DNA from: an uncultured Tissierellia bacterium
GTDB lineage: Bacteria > Bacillota > Clostridia > Tissierellales > Tissierellaceae
Reading direction: 5' to 3'
DNA: 64,000 nucleotides
NCBI GenBank assembly: GCA_946402705.1
Contig: CAMIXG010000003.1
Span: 1-64,000, forward strand
The position numbers and the translations under genes are program-made. Positions 8,940 to 16,829 of this stretch are shown here, piece after piece; the first letter of the stretch is position 1, and every line of letters starts with the position of its first letter. The notes under the pieces are model-generated. The model was not told where the DNA came from and did no database searches. It worked only from the letters and a program-made list of their open reading frames with translations.

Positions 8940-9550
8940 GTTGGGTGTTTGGTGGGTGGTATACAATACCACCCCTACAAAATATTTATACTTTAATTAA
9001 TATATGGTTATAAAACCTATGTTGGATTACTACTCTTCCTATATAAAAATTTGTAATCCTTATATTTATTTGGAATATTTCGGGTGGTATGCAACATCAC
9101 CCCTACATATACATTTACATTATAATTAAGATATGGTTATGAAATCTATGTTGTTTTACTGCTCTTCTTATATGAAGATTTGTAATTCTACTATTTATTT
9201 TGAACTCTTTCGGGTGGTATGCAACACCACCCCTACATAAGTATATGTATTCTAATCAAGATATGGTCATAAAATCTATATTGTATTACTACTATTCTTA
9301 TTATTGGGATTTGCAATCCATCTGTTTATTTCGGAATCTTGCGGGTGGTGTGCAACACCACCCCTACATAAACATTTACACTTTAATCAAGACATGGTTA
9401 TAAAACCTATGTTATATTACTACTATTCTTATATTCGGATTTGTAATCCATATATTTGTTTGTAATCTTGCGGGTGGTGTGCAAAACCACCTCTACATAT
9501 GCATATACATTAATTCATCTCTTTTGTAGGGGAGGATTTGCAATCCTCCC
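8940..9550. repeat. Array of REP-like palindromes in ~130-bp tandem units
   Basis: Five copies of a palindrome with arms GGGTGGT(G/A)T, a 3-base loop and the tail CTACA lie at 8954-8979, 9082-9107, 9212-9237, 9343-9368 and 9472-9497, spaced 128-131 bp. The intervening sequence is itself repeated (GATATGGTTATAAAA, TACTACTCTTCTTAT, GGATTTGTAATCC). The array ends with one inverted palindrome of the related GGGAGGATT family, preceded by TGTAG (9525-9550). Arm mismatches occur in the copies at 9082 and 9472. The small open frame at 9200-9403 is a by-product of the repeat. Confidence 0.9.
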
Positions 9551-9605
9551 AAAATAATATATATCAATCATTTTCACAACTATAAAAACTCCTATAAACA
9601 AAGGA

Positions 9606-9662
9606 AGAGTAGAGTTTATCTATAAAATCTTGAGATGAAATCTCATAGATAAACTCTACTCT
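9606..9662. repeat. Long perfect inverted repeat
   Basis: Two 18-bp arms (9606-9623 and 9645-9662) are perfect complements. They enclose a second small hairpin (TGAGAT/ATCTCA, 9631-9645 region). There is no T run on either side, so it is not a standard terminator. It closes the palindrome array and may be a small palindromic element or a processed RNA structure. Confidence 0.7.
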
Positions 9663-9744
9663 AAAGTGAATGATGCTAATTTGTTTCTTCCTATGTGCAC
9701 AAAGTTATGTCTGGAAGAATTTCGCAATCTAAATATATGCTCTC

Positions 9745-9794
9745 TGATATATCAACTTGTAATATTTTATCACACTGATATATCATCTTGTAAT
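9745..9794. promoter_or_regulatory. Two direct repeats containing a TGATATATCA dyad
   Basis: TGATATATCA followed by (A/T)CTTGTAAT occurs at 9745-9763 and 9776-9794, 31 bp apart (about three helical turns). Paired palindromes at such spacing can be operators, but no promoter is obvious next to them. Confidence 0.3.
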
Positions 9795-9865
9795 TTATTC
9801 TTCACTGCTAGTATTATATCAAATATTTTAAATTTGTGAAAGGAATTTTTTATCTACAAATGGCA

Positions 9866-9908
9866 GAAAATGGATATTTAGCCCGTAAAAAGGTAAATAT
9901 CCATTTTC
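9866..9908 (-). terminator. Hairpin downstream of the RND operon
   Basis: A perfect 15-bp stem (9866-9880 with 9894-9908), loop of 13 bases. It lies about 115 bp past the stop of the efflux permease. The following bases are only moderately T-rich, so termination is likely but not certain. Confidence 0.5.
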
Positions 9909-10021
9909 TCAAAACCACTCTTTATATTGAAATTTAGCAGATTAAACTTTTTAAATTAAGATATTAATAATTCTTATATATCTATAAAAATATTTTATAG
10001 TAAGGATTTTATTAATATACT

Positions 10022-13000
10022 TTAATCTTCTTTGTCTTCTTCTCCATCCTCTAAATTTTCATTTTTTATTTCATCTTCTACTTCTGTATTTTCTTCAGCT
10101 GTTTCCTTATCTTCGTTTTCAAAGCTGCAGTCATCATCTAATTCACTATCTAGTTGCTTTAGTTCTTCAATGTCTCCCATTTCTGCCTTCATAGCTTCTA
10201 ACTCTTTTAATTTTTCAGCTTTTCTTGCCTTTCTCTTTTGACTGATTACCACATTTCTATCCTGTCTTACATTACTAAGTAGTACATAACCTGCTGGTAT
10301 TACAAGCATTGTAAGTACAGAAGATACTAATAATCCAAAGACTACTGTATATGCCATTGGAGCCCAAAGTGTTCCCCCTGTTAGTCCAAGTGGTAATAAT
10401 CCTATTACTGTTGTTACCATCCCTATCATTATAGGTCTTACCCTAGCGATAGCTGCATGTTTAGCTGCTTCTTTAGGTGCTGTACCCCTTCTAACGAGGA
10501 TATTTATATAATCCAGGAGCACTATACCATTATTAACTACTATACCCATGAGTGATATGGCTCCTATTAATGCCATGAATCCTATTGGACTTCCAGTAAA
10601 TTTCAGTCCCCATATTACCCCTATGAAAGATAGTGGTATCGTAAGCATTATTAGTAGAGGCTGTATTAAATCTGAGAACTGGAACATCAATATTAAATAG
10701 ATTAATACTATGGCTGCTATTAATGGTCCTTTCATGGATTGGATTGTCTCTGATCTATTTTCGCTTTCTCCACCATATACTAATGTATATCCTTCTGGTA
10801 GTTCAAAGTCCTTCATTTCCTCTTCTATTACAGTCATTATTTCTGCTGAAGTACTACCAGGTTTTGGATGCATACCTATAGTTATAGTTCTTTCCCTATC
10901 TCTTCTTATTATTTTATTTAATGAAAAGTCAGTTTCTATTGTAGCCACTTGACTTAAAGGTACATTCTTTTTAGTTACCTGTGATGTAACAAATATATCA
11001 TCTAAGATATTTACCTTGTGTTTTTCTTCTGCTGGCACTCTTAATATTACTGGTATATCATCACTACCTGATGATGGTTTTAACTTTGTAAGTTCAGCTC
11101 CTTCTATTGCCATTCTTACTGTTCCAGATATATCATAGTTGGATAAACCAACCATACTAGCCTTTTCTTGGTCTACATTTACCTTCATACCTAATGTCTT
11201 TGCACCATAGTTATCTTGTACATACTGTCCATTTGGTATGTTTTCCATCACTGCCTTAACATCTTCTGCCAAAGCTTGTAAAACTTCTGTATCTTCACCA
11301 GAGATTCTAACCTGTATTGGTAGTGCTACTGGCTCCGCATTTTCAAGCTGACTGATTTCTATCCTTGAACCAGGTATTTCACTATCTAGCTTTCTTTGCA
11401 TTTCTGGTATGTCTGCTACCCTACCATTTACTACAAATTCTGCCTGGTTACTACCTTGTTGGTTACCAAAGAAAGTTGTATAGAATTTTGGTAGTCCATC
11501 TCCCACTTTTACTAGGAAGTTATCCACTCCCTCATCTTCTAATAATATTTTTTCAACTGCCTTAACAGCTTCATTTGTCTTATCTACATTTGTACCTTCT
11601 TTTAGGATAAATTTGATTACATACTGATCCCTATCAACAAAAGGGAAGAGTTGAACCTTCATTGTTGGAATAACTAATGAACTCACCACTAGTATACCTA
11701 CTGAAACTAAAATTGTAAGCCCTGGAAGTTTCATAGATAAATCCATTACATTTCTAAATCTTCTATTGGCTACTTGTCCTATTCTTTGGAAAACAGTTAT
11801 ATTATGTTTTTTACCTTTTAGTTTCTTTTGTCTCTTTTTATATATCTTTAGCTCCCTATCTTGTATACTCTCTAAAAACTTATGTCCCATAGCTGGAACT
11901 ACTGTTAGTGATACTAGATAAGATGCTATTAAAGTTATGGTTACCATTATAGGTAAATCCCTTATAAATTTACCTGCTACACCCTTCATCATTAAAAGTG
12001 GTGCAAATGATGCTATTGTTGTTAAAGTTGATGTAAGTATTGGTATCTTAACATCTTGAATAGCTTGTATTACTGCATCATCTCTACTATCAACTGGTTT
12101 TGATAGGTATAAATACATATTATCATTTGCTACTATGGCATTTGCTACCAGTAGACCCAGACATACTATCAGAGATGCTATTGATACTTGATGTAGTACT
12201 GTTCCAAATATCCCCATTGCAACAAAGGTAATAAGGATAGTTATAGGTATAGATGATGAAACTACTAGGGCTGAACGAGCACCCATAGTTATAAATACTA
12301 CTATAACAACCAAAACTATGGCTGATATTAGGTTGTCCCTAAAGTCTCCTACAGATTTTTCTACATAGTCTGATTGGTCAGTTATAATTCTTAGGGTCAT
12401 ATCATCTGCAAGCTCACTTTTTATAGCCGCTATCTCTTCATGAACTCCCTTACCTATTTGCACAACATTTTCTTTTTCTTCATATTTAAGAGCTAGTAAT
12501 AAAGATTTTTCTCCATTACTTCTTGTATATATGGTTCTTTCTCCATCAGTAAGTTGTATATCTGCTATATCTTTTAGATAAACTACATTTCCATCAGCTG
12601 ACATACTTACTATGGTGTTTTCTATTTCCTGCATATTTGTATATTCTCCAGTTATAGTAACTGGTACATTTGCATCTTCCAGTTTTAAACTTCCTCCTGG
12701 AATATTTATATTTCTAGCCTTTAAAACTGTTCCTATTTGAGTCATAGAAATATTATAGTTTTTCATTCTTTGTGAGTCTAAGTTTATATGAATTTGATCT
12801 TCTTGATATCCTTCTATTTCTACCTTAGCTACACCTTCTACTTTTTCAAGTCTGTACTGTACATCATCAGCAACAGCCTTTAAATCTTTATAACTATAAT
12901 CATCTCCACTTATTGTAAATAACATACCATAAGTTTCTGTAAGACTTGTATCTACATCTGGCTCTGAAGCTCCGGCTGGTAATTCTGCCTTTTCAACCTT

Positions 13001-13330
13001 GTCTTTTAATTCCTTCCAAGTTTCAGCTATTACATCATCTGGTAGATCCTTTAATTGAACTGTCATAATACCTGCATTATCTATAGAAAATGATTCTATT
13101 GTATCAACATTTGCTATCTCATTTACTTCATCTTCTATAGGTTTATTTATAAGTCGTTCTATATCTTTAGGAGTTGCTCCTGGATAAATAGTTGTTATCT
13201 TCGCCATTGGAGAAACTACATCTGGATTTTCCTGTCTCTCCATATTTATATATGTTCTTACTCCAACTATGGATATGAATAAACAGATTATAGCTATGAT
13301 AATTTTGTTCTTTATACACCATTTAATCAT
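10022..13330 (-). CDS. RND-family efflux permease
   Basis: An 1102-residue inner-membrane pump of the resistance-nodulation-division superfamily, with the usual two-fold repeat of one TM helix, a large extracytoplasmic domain and a TM bundle (first TM 9-27, second bundle from about 335). Family signatures are present: NPDVVSP near 35 and YPGATP near 49. TM4 reads GLLVANAIV (392-400): AcrB has two proton-relay aspartates (D407, D408) where this protein has A396 and N397. The TM10 lysine of AcrB is also replaced (VVNNGIVLLD). An acidic tail of about 60 residues ends the protein. It overlaps the adaptor gene by eight bases. Substrate and ion coupling cannot be told from sequence. Confidence 0.9.
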   Translation of the reverse strand: MIKWCIKNKIIIAIICLFISIVGVRTYINMERQENPDVVSPMAKITTIYPGATPKDIERLINKPIEDEVNEIANVDTIESFSIDNAGIMTVQLKDLPDDVIAETWKELKDKVEKAELPAGASEPDVDTSLTETYGMLFTISGDDYSYKDLKAVADDVQYRLEKVEGVAKVEIEGYQEDQIHINLDSQRMKNYNISMTQIGTVLKARNINIPGGSLKLEDANVPVTITGEYTNMQEIENTIVSMSADGNVVYLKDIADIQLTDGERTIYTRSNGEKSLLLALKYEEKENVVQIGKGVHEEIAAIKSELADDMTLRIITDQSDYVEKSVGDFRDNLISAIVLVVIVVFITMGARSALVVSSSIPITILITFVAMGIFGTVLHQVSIASLIVCLGLLVANAIVANDNMYLYLSKPVDSRDDAVIQAIQDVKIPILTSTLTTIASFAPLLMMKGVAGKFIRDLPIMVTITLIASYLVSLTVVPAMGHKFLESIQDRELKIYKKRQKKLKGKKHNITVFQRIGQVANRRFRNVMDLSMKLPGLTILVSVGILVVSSLVIPTMKVQLFPFVDRDQYVIKFILKEGTNVDKTNEAVKAVEKILLEDEGVDNFLVKVGDGLPKFYTTFFGNQQGSNQAEFVVNGRVADIPEMQRKLDSEIPGSRIEISQLENAEPVALPIQVRISGEDTEVLQALAEDVKAVMENIPNGQYVQDNYGAKTLGMKVNVDQEKASMVGLSNYDISGTVRMAIEGAELTKLKPSSGSDDIPVILRVPAEEKHKVNILDDIFVTSQVTKKNVPLSQVATIETDFSLNKIIRRDRERTITIGMHPKPGSTSAEIMTVIEEEMKDFELPEGYTLVYGGESENRSETIQSMKGPLIAAIVLIYLILMFQFSDLIQPLLIMLTIPLSFIGVIWGLKFTGSPIGFMALIGAISLMGIVVNNGIVLLDYINILVRRGTAPKEAAKHAAIARVRPIMIGMVTTVIGLLPLGLTGGTLWAPMAYTVVFGLLVSSVLTMLVIPAGYVLLSNVRQDRNVVISQKRKARKAEKLKELEAMKAEMGDIEELKQLDSELDDDCSFENEDKETAEENTEVEDEIKNENLEDGEEDKED

Positions 13331-14495
13331 TCTTTTCTCCCCTAGCTTTTACTTTATCCCCATCATTTAATCTATATTGTCCATCTATTACTACCTTATC
13401 TCCATTTTTTACACCATCAACTATCTCTAGTTTATCTCCATATACTACTCCGATTTTAACTGGTTTTTTCTTTACAGTTTTACTTGCTTCATCATACACA
13501 TATAAGAATTTACCTTTAGAGTTATCAACTATTGCGTCTACTGGCACTACCATAGTCTTCTTATTTCCCATTGGGATTTTAGCAGTAGCTATCATTCCTG
13601 GTTTTATTTCATTATTTGTATTTGCGATTTCTATTTTAACTGGGAAAGTTCTAGTTTCTATATCTGCACTTTCACCTATATTTGTAATTTTACCACTAAC
13701 TTCCTTGTCTATACCTTTTATATATATGTTTACTGGTGCTCCCATTTTTATTCTATCAATCTCTGTATCTGGTACACCGATCTCAACTTCTAAAATATCC
13801 AACTTTCCAAGTACTATAGTTGGGTATCCTTGTGCTACTATTTCACCTTGTTCAAATAGTTTTTTTATAACTGTTCCACTTGTAGGACTAGTCATAGTTG
13901 TATACTGCATTTTTAAGTTTTCTCCATCTATTAAAGCTTGTGCTTGTTGTAATTGAGATTGTGCTGTAACCTTTGCATCTAATACTTCTTGATATTTTGT
14001 TTCAGCTATATCTTTTTGTAATTGTAGTTCTTCTAGATTTTTCTTAGATACTGCACCCTTTTCATAAAGTCTTTCAACCCTTCCAAGTTGTGTGTTTATA
14101 AAATCTAAGCTAGATTTTGCCTGATCTTCTGAAGAACGAATCTTACTGTCTAATTCTAATTTAACTGAATCATATTTTGCCTGAGCTGCCATAAGTGATA
14201 TTTCATAGTCTGACTTAGTTAAACTCATAAGTACTTGACCTTCAGATACCTTGTCTCCTTCTTCCACATTGATATGCTCAATAGTACCTGGCACCTTAAA
14301 TCCTACCTTTACCATTTGGCTAGGCTTTATATTACCTGCTATTTCCAAATTATTGGCTAAGTCTTCCATTCCCATTTGTTTTATTACAACTGGTTTTTCT
14401 ACTTCTGGTTTTTCTGCCTCTTTCTTTTTACCACATGCTGAAGTTACAACCATTGTTAAACCTAAAGTTAGTGCTAATATTTTCTTTTTATTCAT
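13323..14495 (-). CDS. RND efflux adaptor lipoprotein (HlyD/MFP family)
   Basis: A 390-residue membrane-fusion protein. The signal peptide ends in a lipobox (VTSAC, cysteine near residue 21), so it is lipid-anchored on the outer face of the membrane. A biotinyl-lipoyl-like half-motif (GDKVSEGQVLMSL near 81), a coiled-coil hairpin (about 95-190), the second lipoyl half (SGTVIKKLFEQGEIV) and beta-barrel and membrane-proximal domains follow, ending GDKVVIDGQYRLNDGDKVKA. It links the RND permease to a TolC-type channel in Gram-negative systems. Here it lies 15 bp after the TolC-like gene and overlaps the permease gene, so the three are one unit. Confidence 0.9.
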   Translation of the reverse strand: MNKKKILALTLGLTMVVTSACGKKKEAEKPEVEKPVVIKQMGMEDLANNLEIAGNIKPSQMVKVGFKVPGTIEHINVEEGDKVSEGQVLMSLTKSDYEISLMAAQAKYDSVKLELDSKIRSSEDQAKSSLDFINTQLGRVERLYEKGAVSKKNLEELQLQKDIAETKYQEVLDAKVTAQSQLQQAQALIDGENLKMQYTTMTSPTSGTVIKKLFEQGEIVAQGYPTIVLGKLDILEVEIGVPDTEIDRIKMGAPVNIYIKGIDKEVSGKITNIGESADIETRTFPVKIEIANTNNEIKPGMIATAKIPMGNKKTMVVPVDAIVDNSKGKFLYVYDEASKTVKKKPVKIGVVYGDKLEIVDGVKNGDKVVIDGQYRLNDGDKVKARGEKND

Positions 14496-14510
14496 AGAAA
14501 TTTCTCTCCC

Positions 14511-15926
14511 TTAATATATATAGTCTCCTATGTTATTTTTATATTGCATCCTAGATAAATTATATGCATATGTTATCTTAACTACATTTTCTTCTATTTC
14601 GGCTAATTTTTCTTCTGCTGCTAAAACTTCTACTATTGTTCCTGCTAAATCTTGTAGGTTCATACTAGATAACATACTTGTGTTTACTCCAAATCCTTCT
14701 TGATATTTGTAATTTGCTATATCTAAGTTTTCCTTTGCATTTTTTACAAGTCCATTTGTTTCATTTAACATAACTGCTGTATTATTCATAATTGTATGAG
14801 ATTTCCTTATAGAACTATCTACTTCTTCCTTAGCTTGTTCATATTTAACCATAGATTTTTTTTGTAATAATTCAGCTTCCTTATATTGGAATGTATTTGG
14901 TGTATATGATTTTTTAGTGTCATTATAACTTGTAGTATAGATTATTACTTCCCCTGCTGATTTTTTCATCTCAAGTCTTTTTTCCATTCCCATTGTTAAA
15001 CCTTGATTTAAATCAAAATCTTCAGGTTTTGTAGCCATTACTGTCTCTAATTTAAGCTCACTATCCATTGGTAAGCTAGCATTTTTCTTTAATTCTACTA
15101 TTGATGATTTTAAATCTCCTTGAGCTTTTTCATAAGCTATTTTTGTAGACTTATAATACACTTCTGCCATAAGTAAATCATCTTTAGCCTTCATACCTTC
15201 ATCAAAGGCAGCTTTTACAAAGTCATATTGTTTTTTACCTCTGTCCATGGCTCTTTGTTTAACCTTTACCATTTCTTGCGCTTGAAGCACATCATAGTAT
15301 GACTTTTCTATTAAAAGAGCTACTGAGTTTTTATACATATCAAAAGATGCTTGCGTAACTTCAAAAGCAACTTCTGGCATAAGTTCTATTAAGTTAGCTG
15401 AAGAATCTATGTCTAAAGTATTTAAACTAGCAAAGTTTATGGCATCTGATATTGCAGCACCTGCTTCTTCTAAGGCATTAGCTATAGCTTCTCCACCCTT
15501 GTCTAGTTGTTTTCTAGAATCTTCTAAACTTTTTTCTATACCTTTTTTTACTGCATCTTGCTGATCTGCTGGTAAAGTACCTATATCTGTACCAGCCGGT
15601 ATAGTAACTCCTCCCATATTTATATCTTGTGGAGTTTTTCCATCTTTATAGGCATCTTCTGCCTTGCCTAAATCTTTACTTCCAGACTTTAAATCCTTGT
15701 CTCCTCTTTCAAGCTTTCTAGCCTTGTAGCTTCCTCTTTCCTTAGAGTTTCTAGCCAGTTCAATCTCTAGCTCTACTGCATCAAGTGCCTTGCTTTCCTT
15801 TATCCCATGTTCAACTGCACCCTGAACTGTTAATGTTTTGGTTTCTGCAGCATAACTTGGAACTACACATGACACACTTATAACTGCTGCTAATCCTATG
15901 GAAAATATTTGTTTCATATTTTTCAT
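14511..15926 (-). CDS. TolC-like outer-membrane-efflux-family protein
   Basis: A 471-residue secreted protein with a signal peptide (ending PSYAAE near 26) and long helical, coiled-coil-prone segments typical of the TolC/OEP family (ALLIEKSYYDVLQAQEMV near 200; YEQAKEEVDSSIRKSH near 352). A family-atypical insert of about 100 residues (about 60-165), rich in Gly, Asp and Lys, follows the first helix. No clear transmembrane beta-barrel strands could be recognised, which fits an organism whose other genes suggest no outer membrane; the protein may instead span or bind the wall and S-layer. It starts at ATG with AGGAGG, and that ATG overlaps the stop of the preceding HTH gene (ATGA). Confidence 0.8.
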   Translation of the reverse strand: MKNMKQIFSIGLAAVISVSCVVPSYAAETKTLTVQGAVEHGIKESKALDAVELEIELARNSKERGSYKARKLERGDKDLKSGSKDLGKAEDAYKDGKTPQDINMGGVTIPAGTDIGTLPADQQDAVKKGIEKSLEDSRKQLDKGGEAIANALEEAGAAISDAINFASLNTLDIDSSANLIELMPEVAFEVTQASFDMYKNSVALLIEKSYYDVLQAQEMVKVKQRAMDRGKKQYDFVKAAFDEGMKAKDDLLMAEVYYKSTKIAYEKAQGDLKSSIVELKKNASLPMDSELKLETVMATKPEDFDLNQGLTMGMEKRLEMKKSAGEVIIYTTSYNDTKKSYTPNTFQYKEAELLQKKSMVKYEQAKEEVDSSIRKSHTIMNNTAVMLNETNGLVKNAKENLDIANYKYQEGFGVNTSMLSSMNLQDLAGTIVEVLAAEEKLAEIEENVVKITYAYNLSRMQYKNNIGDYIY

Positions 15927-16237
15927 AATAATCCTCCTTCTTTCTCTTTTAGTTTATTAATATATCTGTATATAGGATTAATACTCCCATCATAGCCTTG
16001 TTTTTTTAGTTCCCTATAAATTCTCGCGCCTATATATCCACTCTCCAAATACCATTCTTTTATCTGGGACTTGTACTCGTCAATTTTCGTTGGATAATGA
16101 GTTCTATTATAACTAGGAAATTCTTTAGACCTTAACCATTTTCTAACTGTATTTCGAGAAAGCTCCATGTCTTTAGCTATCTGTCTTATAGATATACCGT
16201 CATTATAAAGTGATTTAACCTTTTCCCACTTTTTCAT
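15923..16237 (-). CDS. IS21 IstA-like helix-turn-helix protein, probable operon regulator
   Basis: A 104-residue protein starting at the ATG at 16237, seven bases after AAGGAG; a longer frame has no comparable ribosome site. The N-terminus (KSLYNDGISIRQIAKDMEL, then RNTVRKWLRS) is the DNA-binding helix-turn-helix of IS21-type IstA transposases. The second half (YKSQIKEWYLESGYIGARIY...KKQGYDGS...YRYI) matches the next IstA segment. The DDE catalytic domain is absent and no IstB gene or terminal inverted repeats are nearby. It is transcribed first in the RND operon and its stop overlaps the TolC-like start, so a domesticated DNA-binding domain acting as autorepressor is the simplest reading. 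A decayed transposase fragment is the alternative. Confidence 0.75.
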   Translation of the reverse strand: MKKWEKVKSLYNDGISIRQIAKDMELSRNTVRKWLRSKEFPSYNRTHYPTKIDEYKSQIKEWYLESGYIGARIYRELKKQGYDGSINPIYRYINKLKEKEGGLL

Positions 16238-16337
16238 AATATCTCTCCTTCTATATTTTCTAAATAATATAAGCATATTCAATTATTTAGCCTTTTCTAG
16301 GTGGGTCAATTTTATCCGTAAAACTACTCTGTAACAT

Positions 16338-16366
16338 ATACTATTCCAGTTATTTAATTTTGTCAA
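16338..16366 (-). promoter_or_regulatory. Promoter of the HTH-TolC-adaptor-RND operon
   Basis: Minus-strand TTGACA (16361-16366) and TAGTAT (16338-16343), spacing 17 bp. The leader to the HTH gene is about 95 nt. A regulator bound here would control all four genes. Confidence 0.7.
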
Positions 16367-16597
16367 GCTTTCTCTATTTTTCAATATATAGATAAGATTT
16401 ATTATATATATTTTTTTATGTATTCAATTTTATCTAGGGTGTTTTTATTTTTTGTCAGGCCATTCTAATAGTCTTTTATGATTTGTTTTTTTGATATGAT
16501 AATTTTATAAATATAAGCTACCTATAATTATATCTTAGATTTGTAATTTATCTTAGTATTTTTACATATTATTTTACTTTTTATAAAACAGACTTTC

Positions 16598-16765
16598 GGG
16601 TGGTGTGCAACACCACCCCTACATGCATATTTTTTATGAAACCATGTTATTCCAAAACAAACCCTTTTTGGGGGATATGTAACACCACCATTATATACAT
16701 GTTTTTTATAAAATATTGTTATTATGAGACAAACTTTTTTGTAGGGGAGGATTTGTAATCCTCCC
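16598..16765. repeat. Small cluster of REP-like palindromes
   Basis: A perfect GGGTGGTGT palindrome with the CTACA tail (16598-16623), a degenerate copy (16669-16690), and an inverted GGGAGGATT palindrome preceded by TGTAG (16740-16765). The order (GGGTGG copies first, inverted GGGAGG copy last) is the same as in the array at 8940-9550. The open frame at 16528-16767 consists of these repeats. Confidence 0.85.
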
Positions 16766-16786
16766 ATTTATCTTAAAATTTCCCAC

Positions 16787-16811
16787 AAAAAAACAAGGCC
16801 TTATGGCCTTG
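16787..16811 (-). terminator. Terminator of the ctpA-LTA synthase operon
   Basis: Stem CAAGGCC/GGCCTTG (16794-16800, 16805-16811), loop of four, followed on the minus strand by seven T. It lies 18 bp past the stop of the second LTA synthase-like gene. Confidence 0.9.
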
Positions 16812-16829
16812 CTTCCCAATTATATATTT

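Noticed and set aside
9200..9403. Small open frame on the plus strand
   Set aside because: Made entirely of two copies of the tandem repeat; no ribosome site. The same holds for the frames at 4543-4734 and 16528-16767.
8940..9500. CRISPR-like array (regular repeats at 8.9-9.5 kb)
   Set aside because: Units are ~130 bp with similar spacers, not short repeats with unique spacers, and no cas genes are near.
15923..16282. Intact IS21 insertion sequence
   Set aside because: Only the IstA N-terminal part is present; no DDE domain, IstB or terminal inverted repeats.
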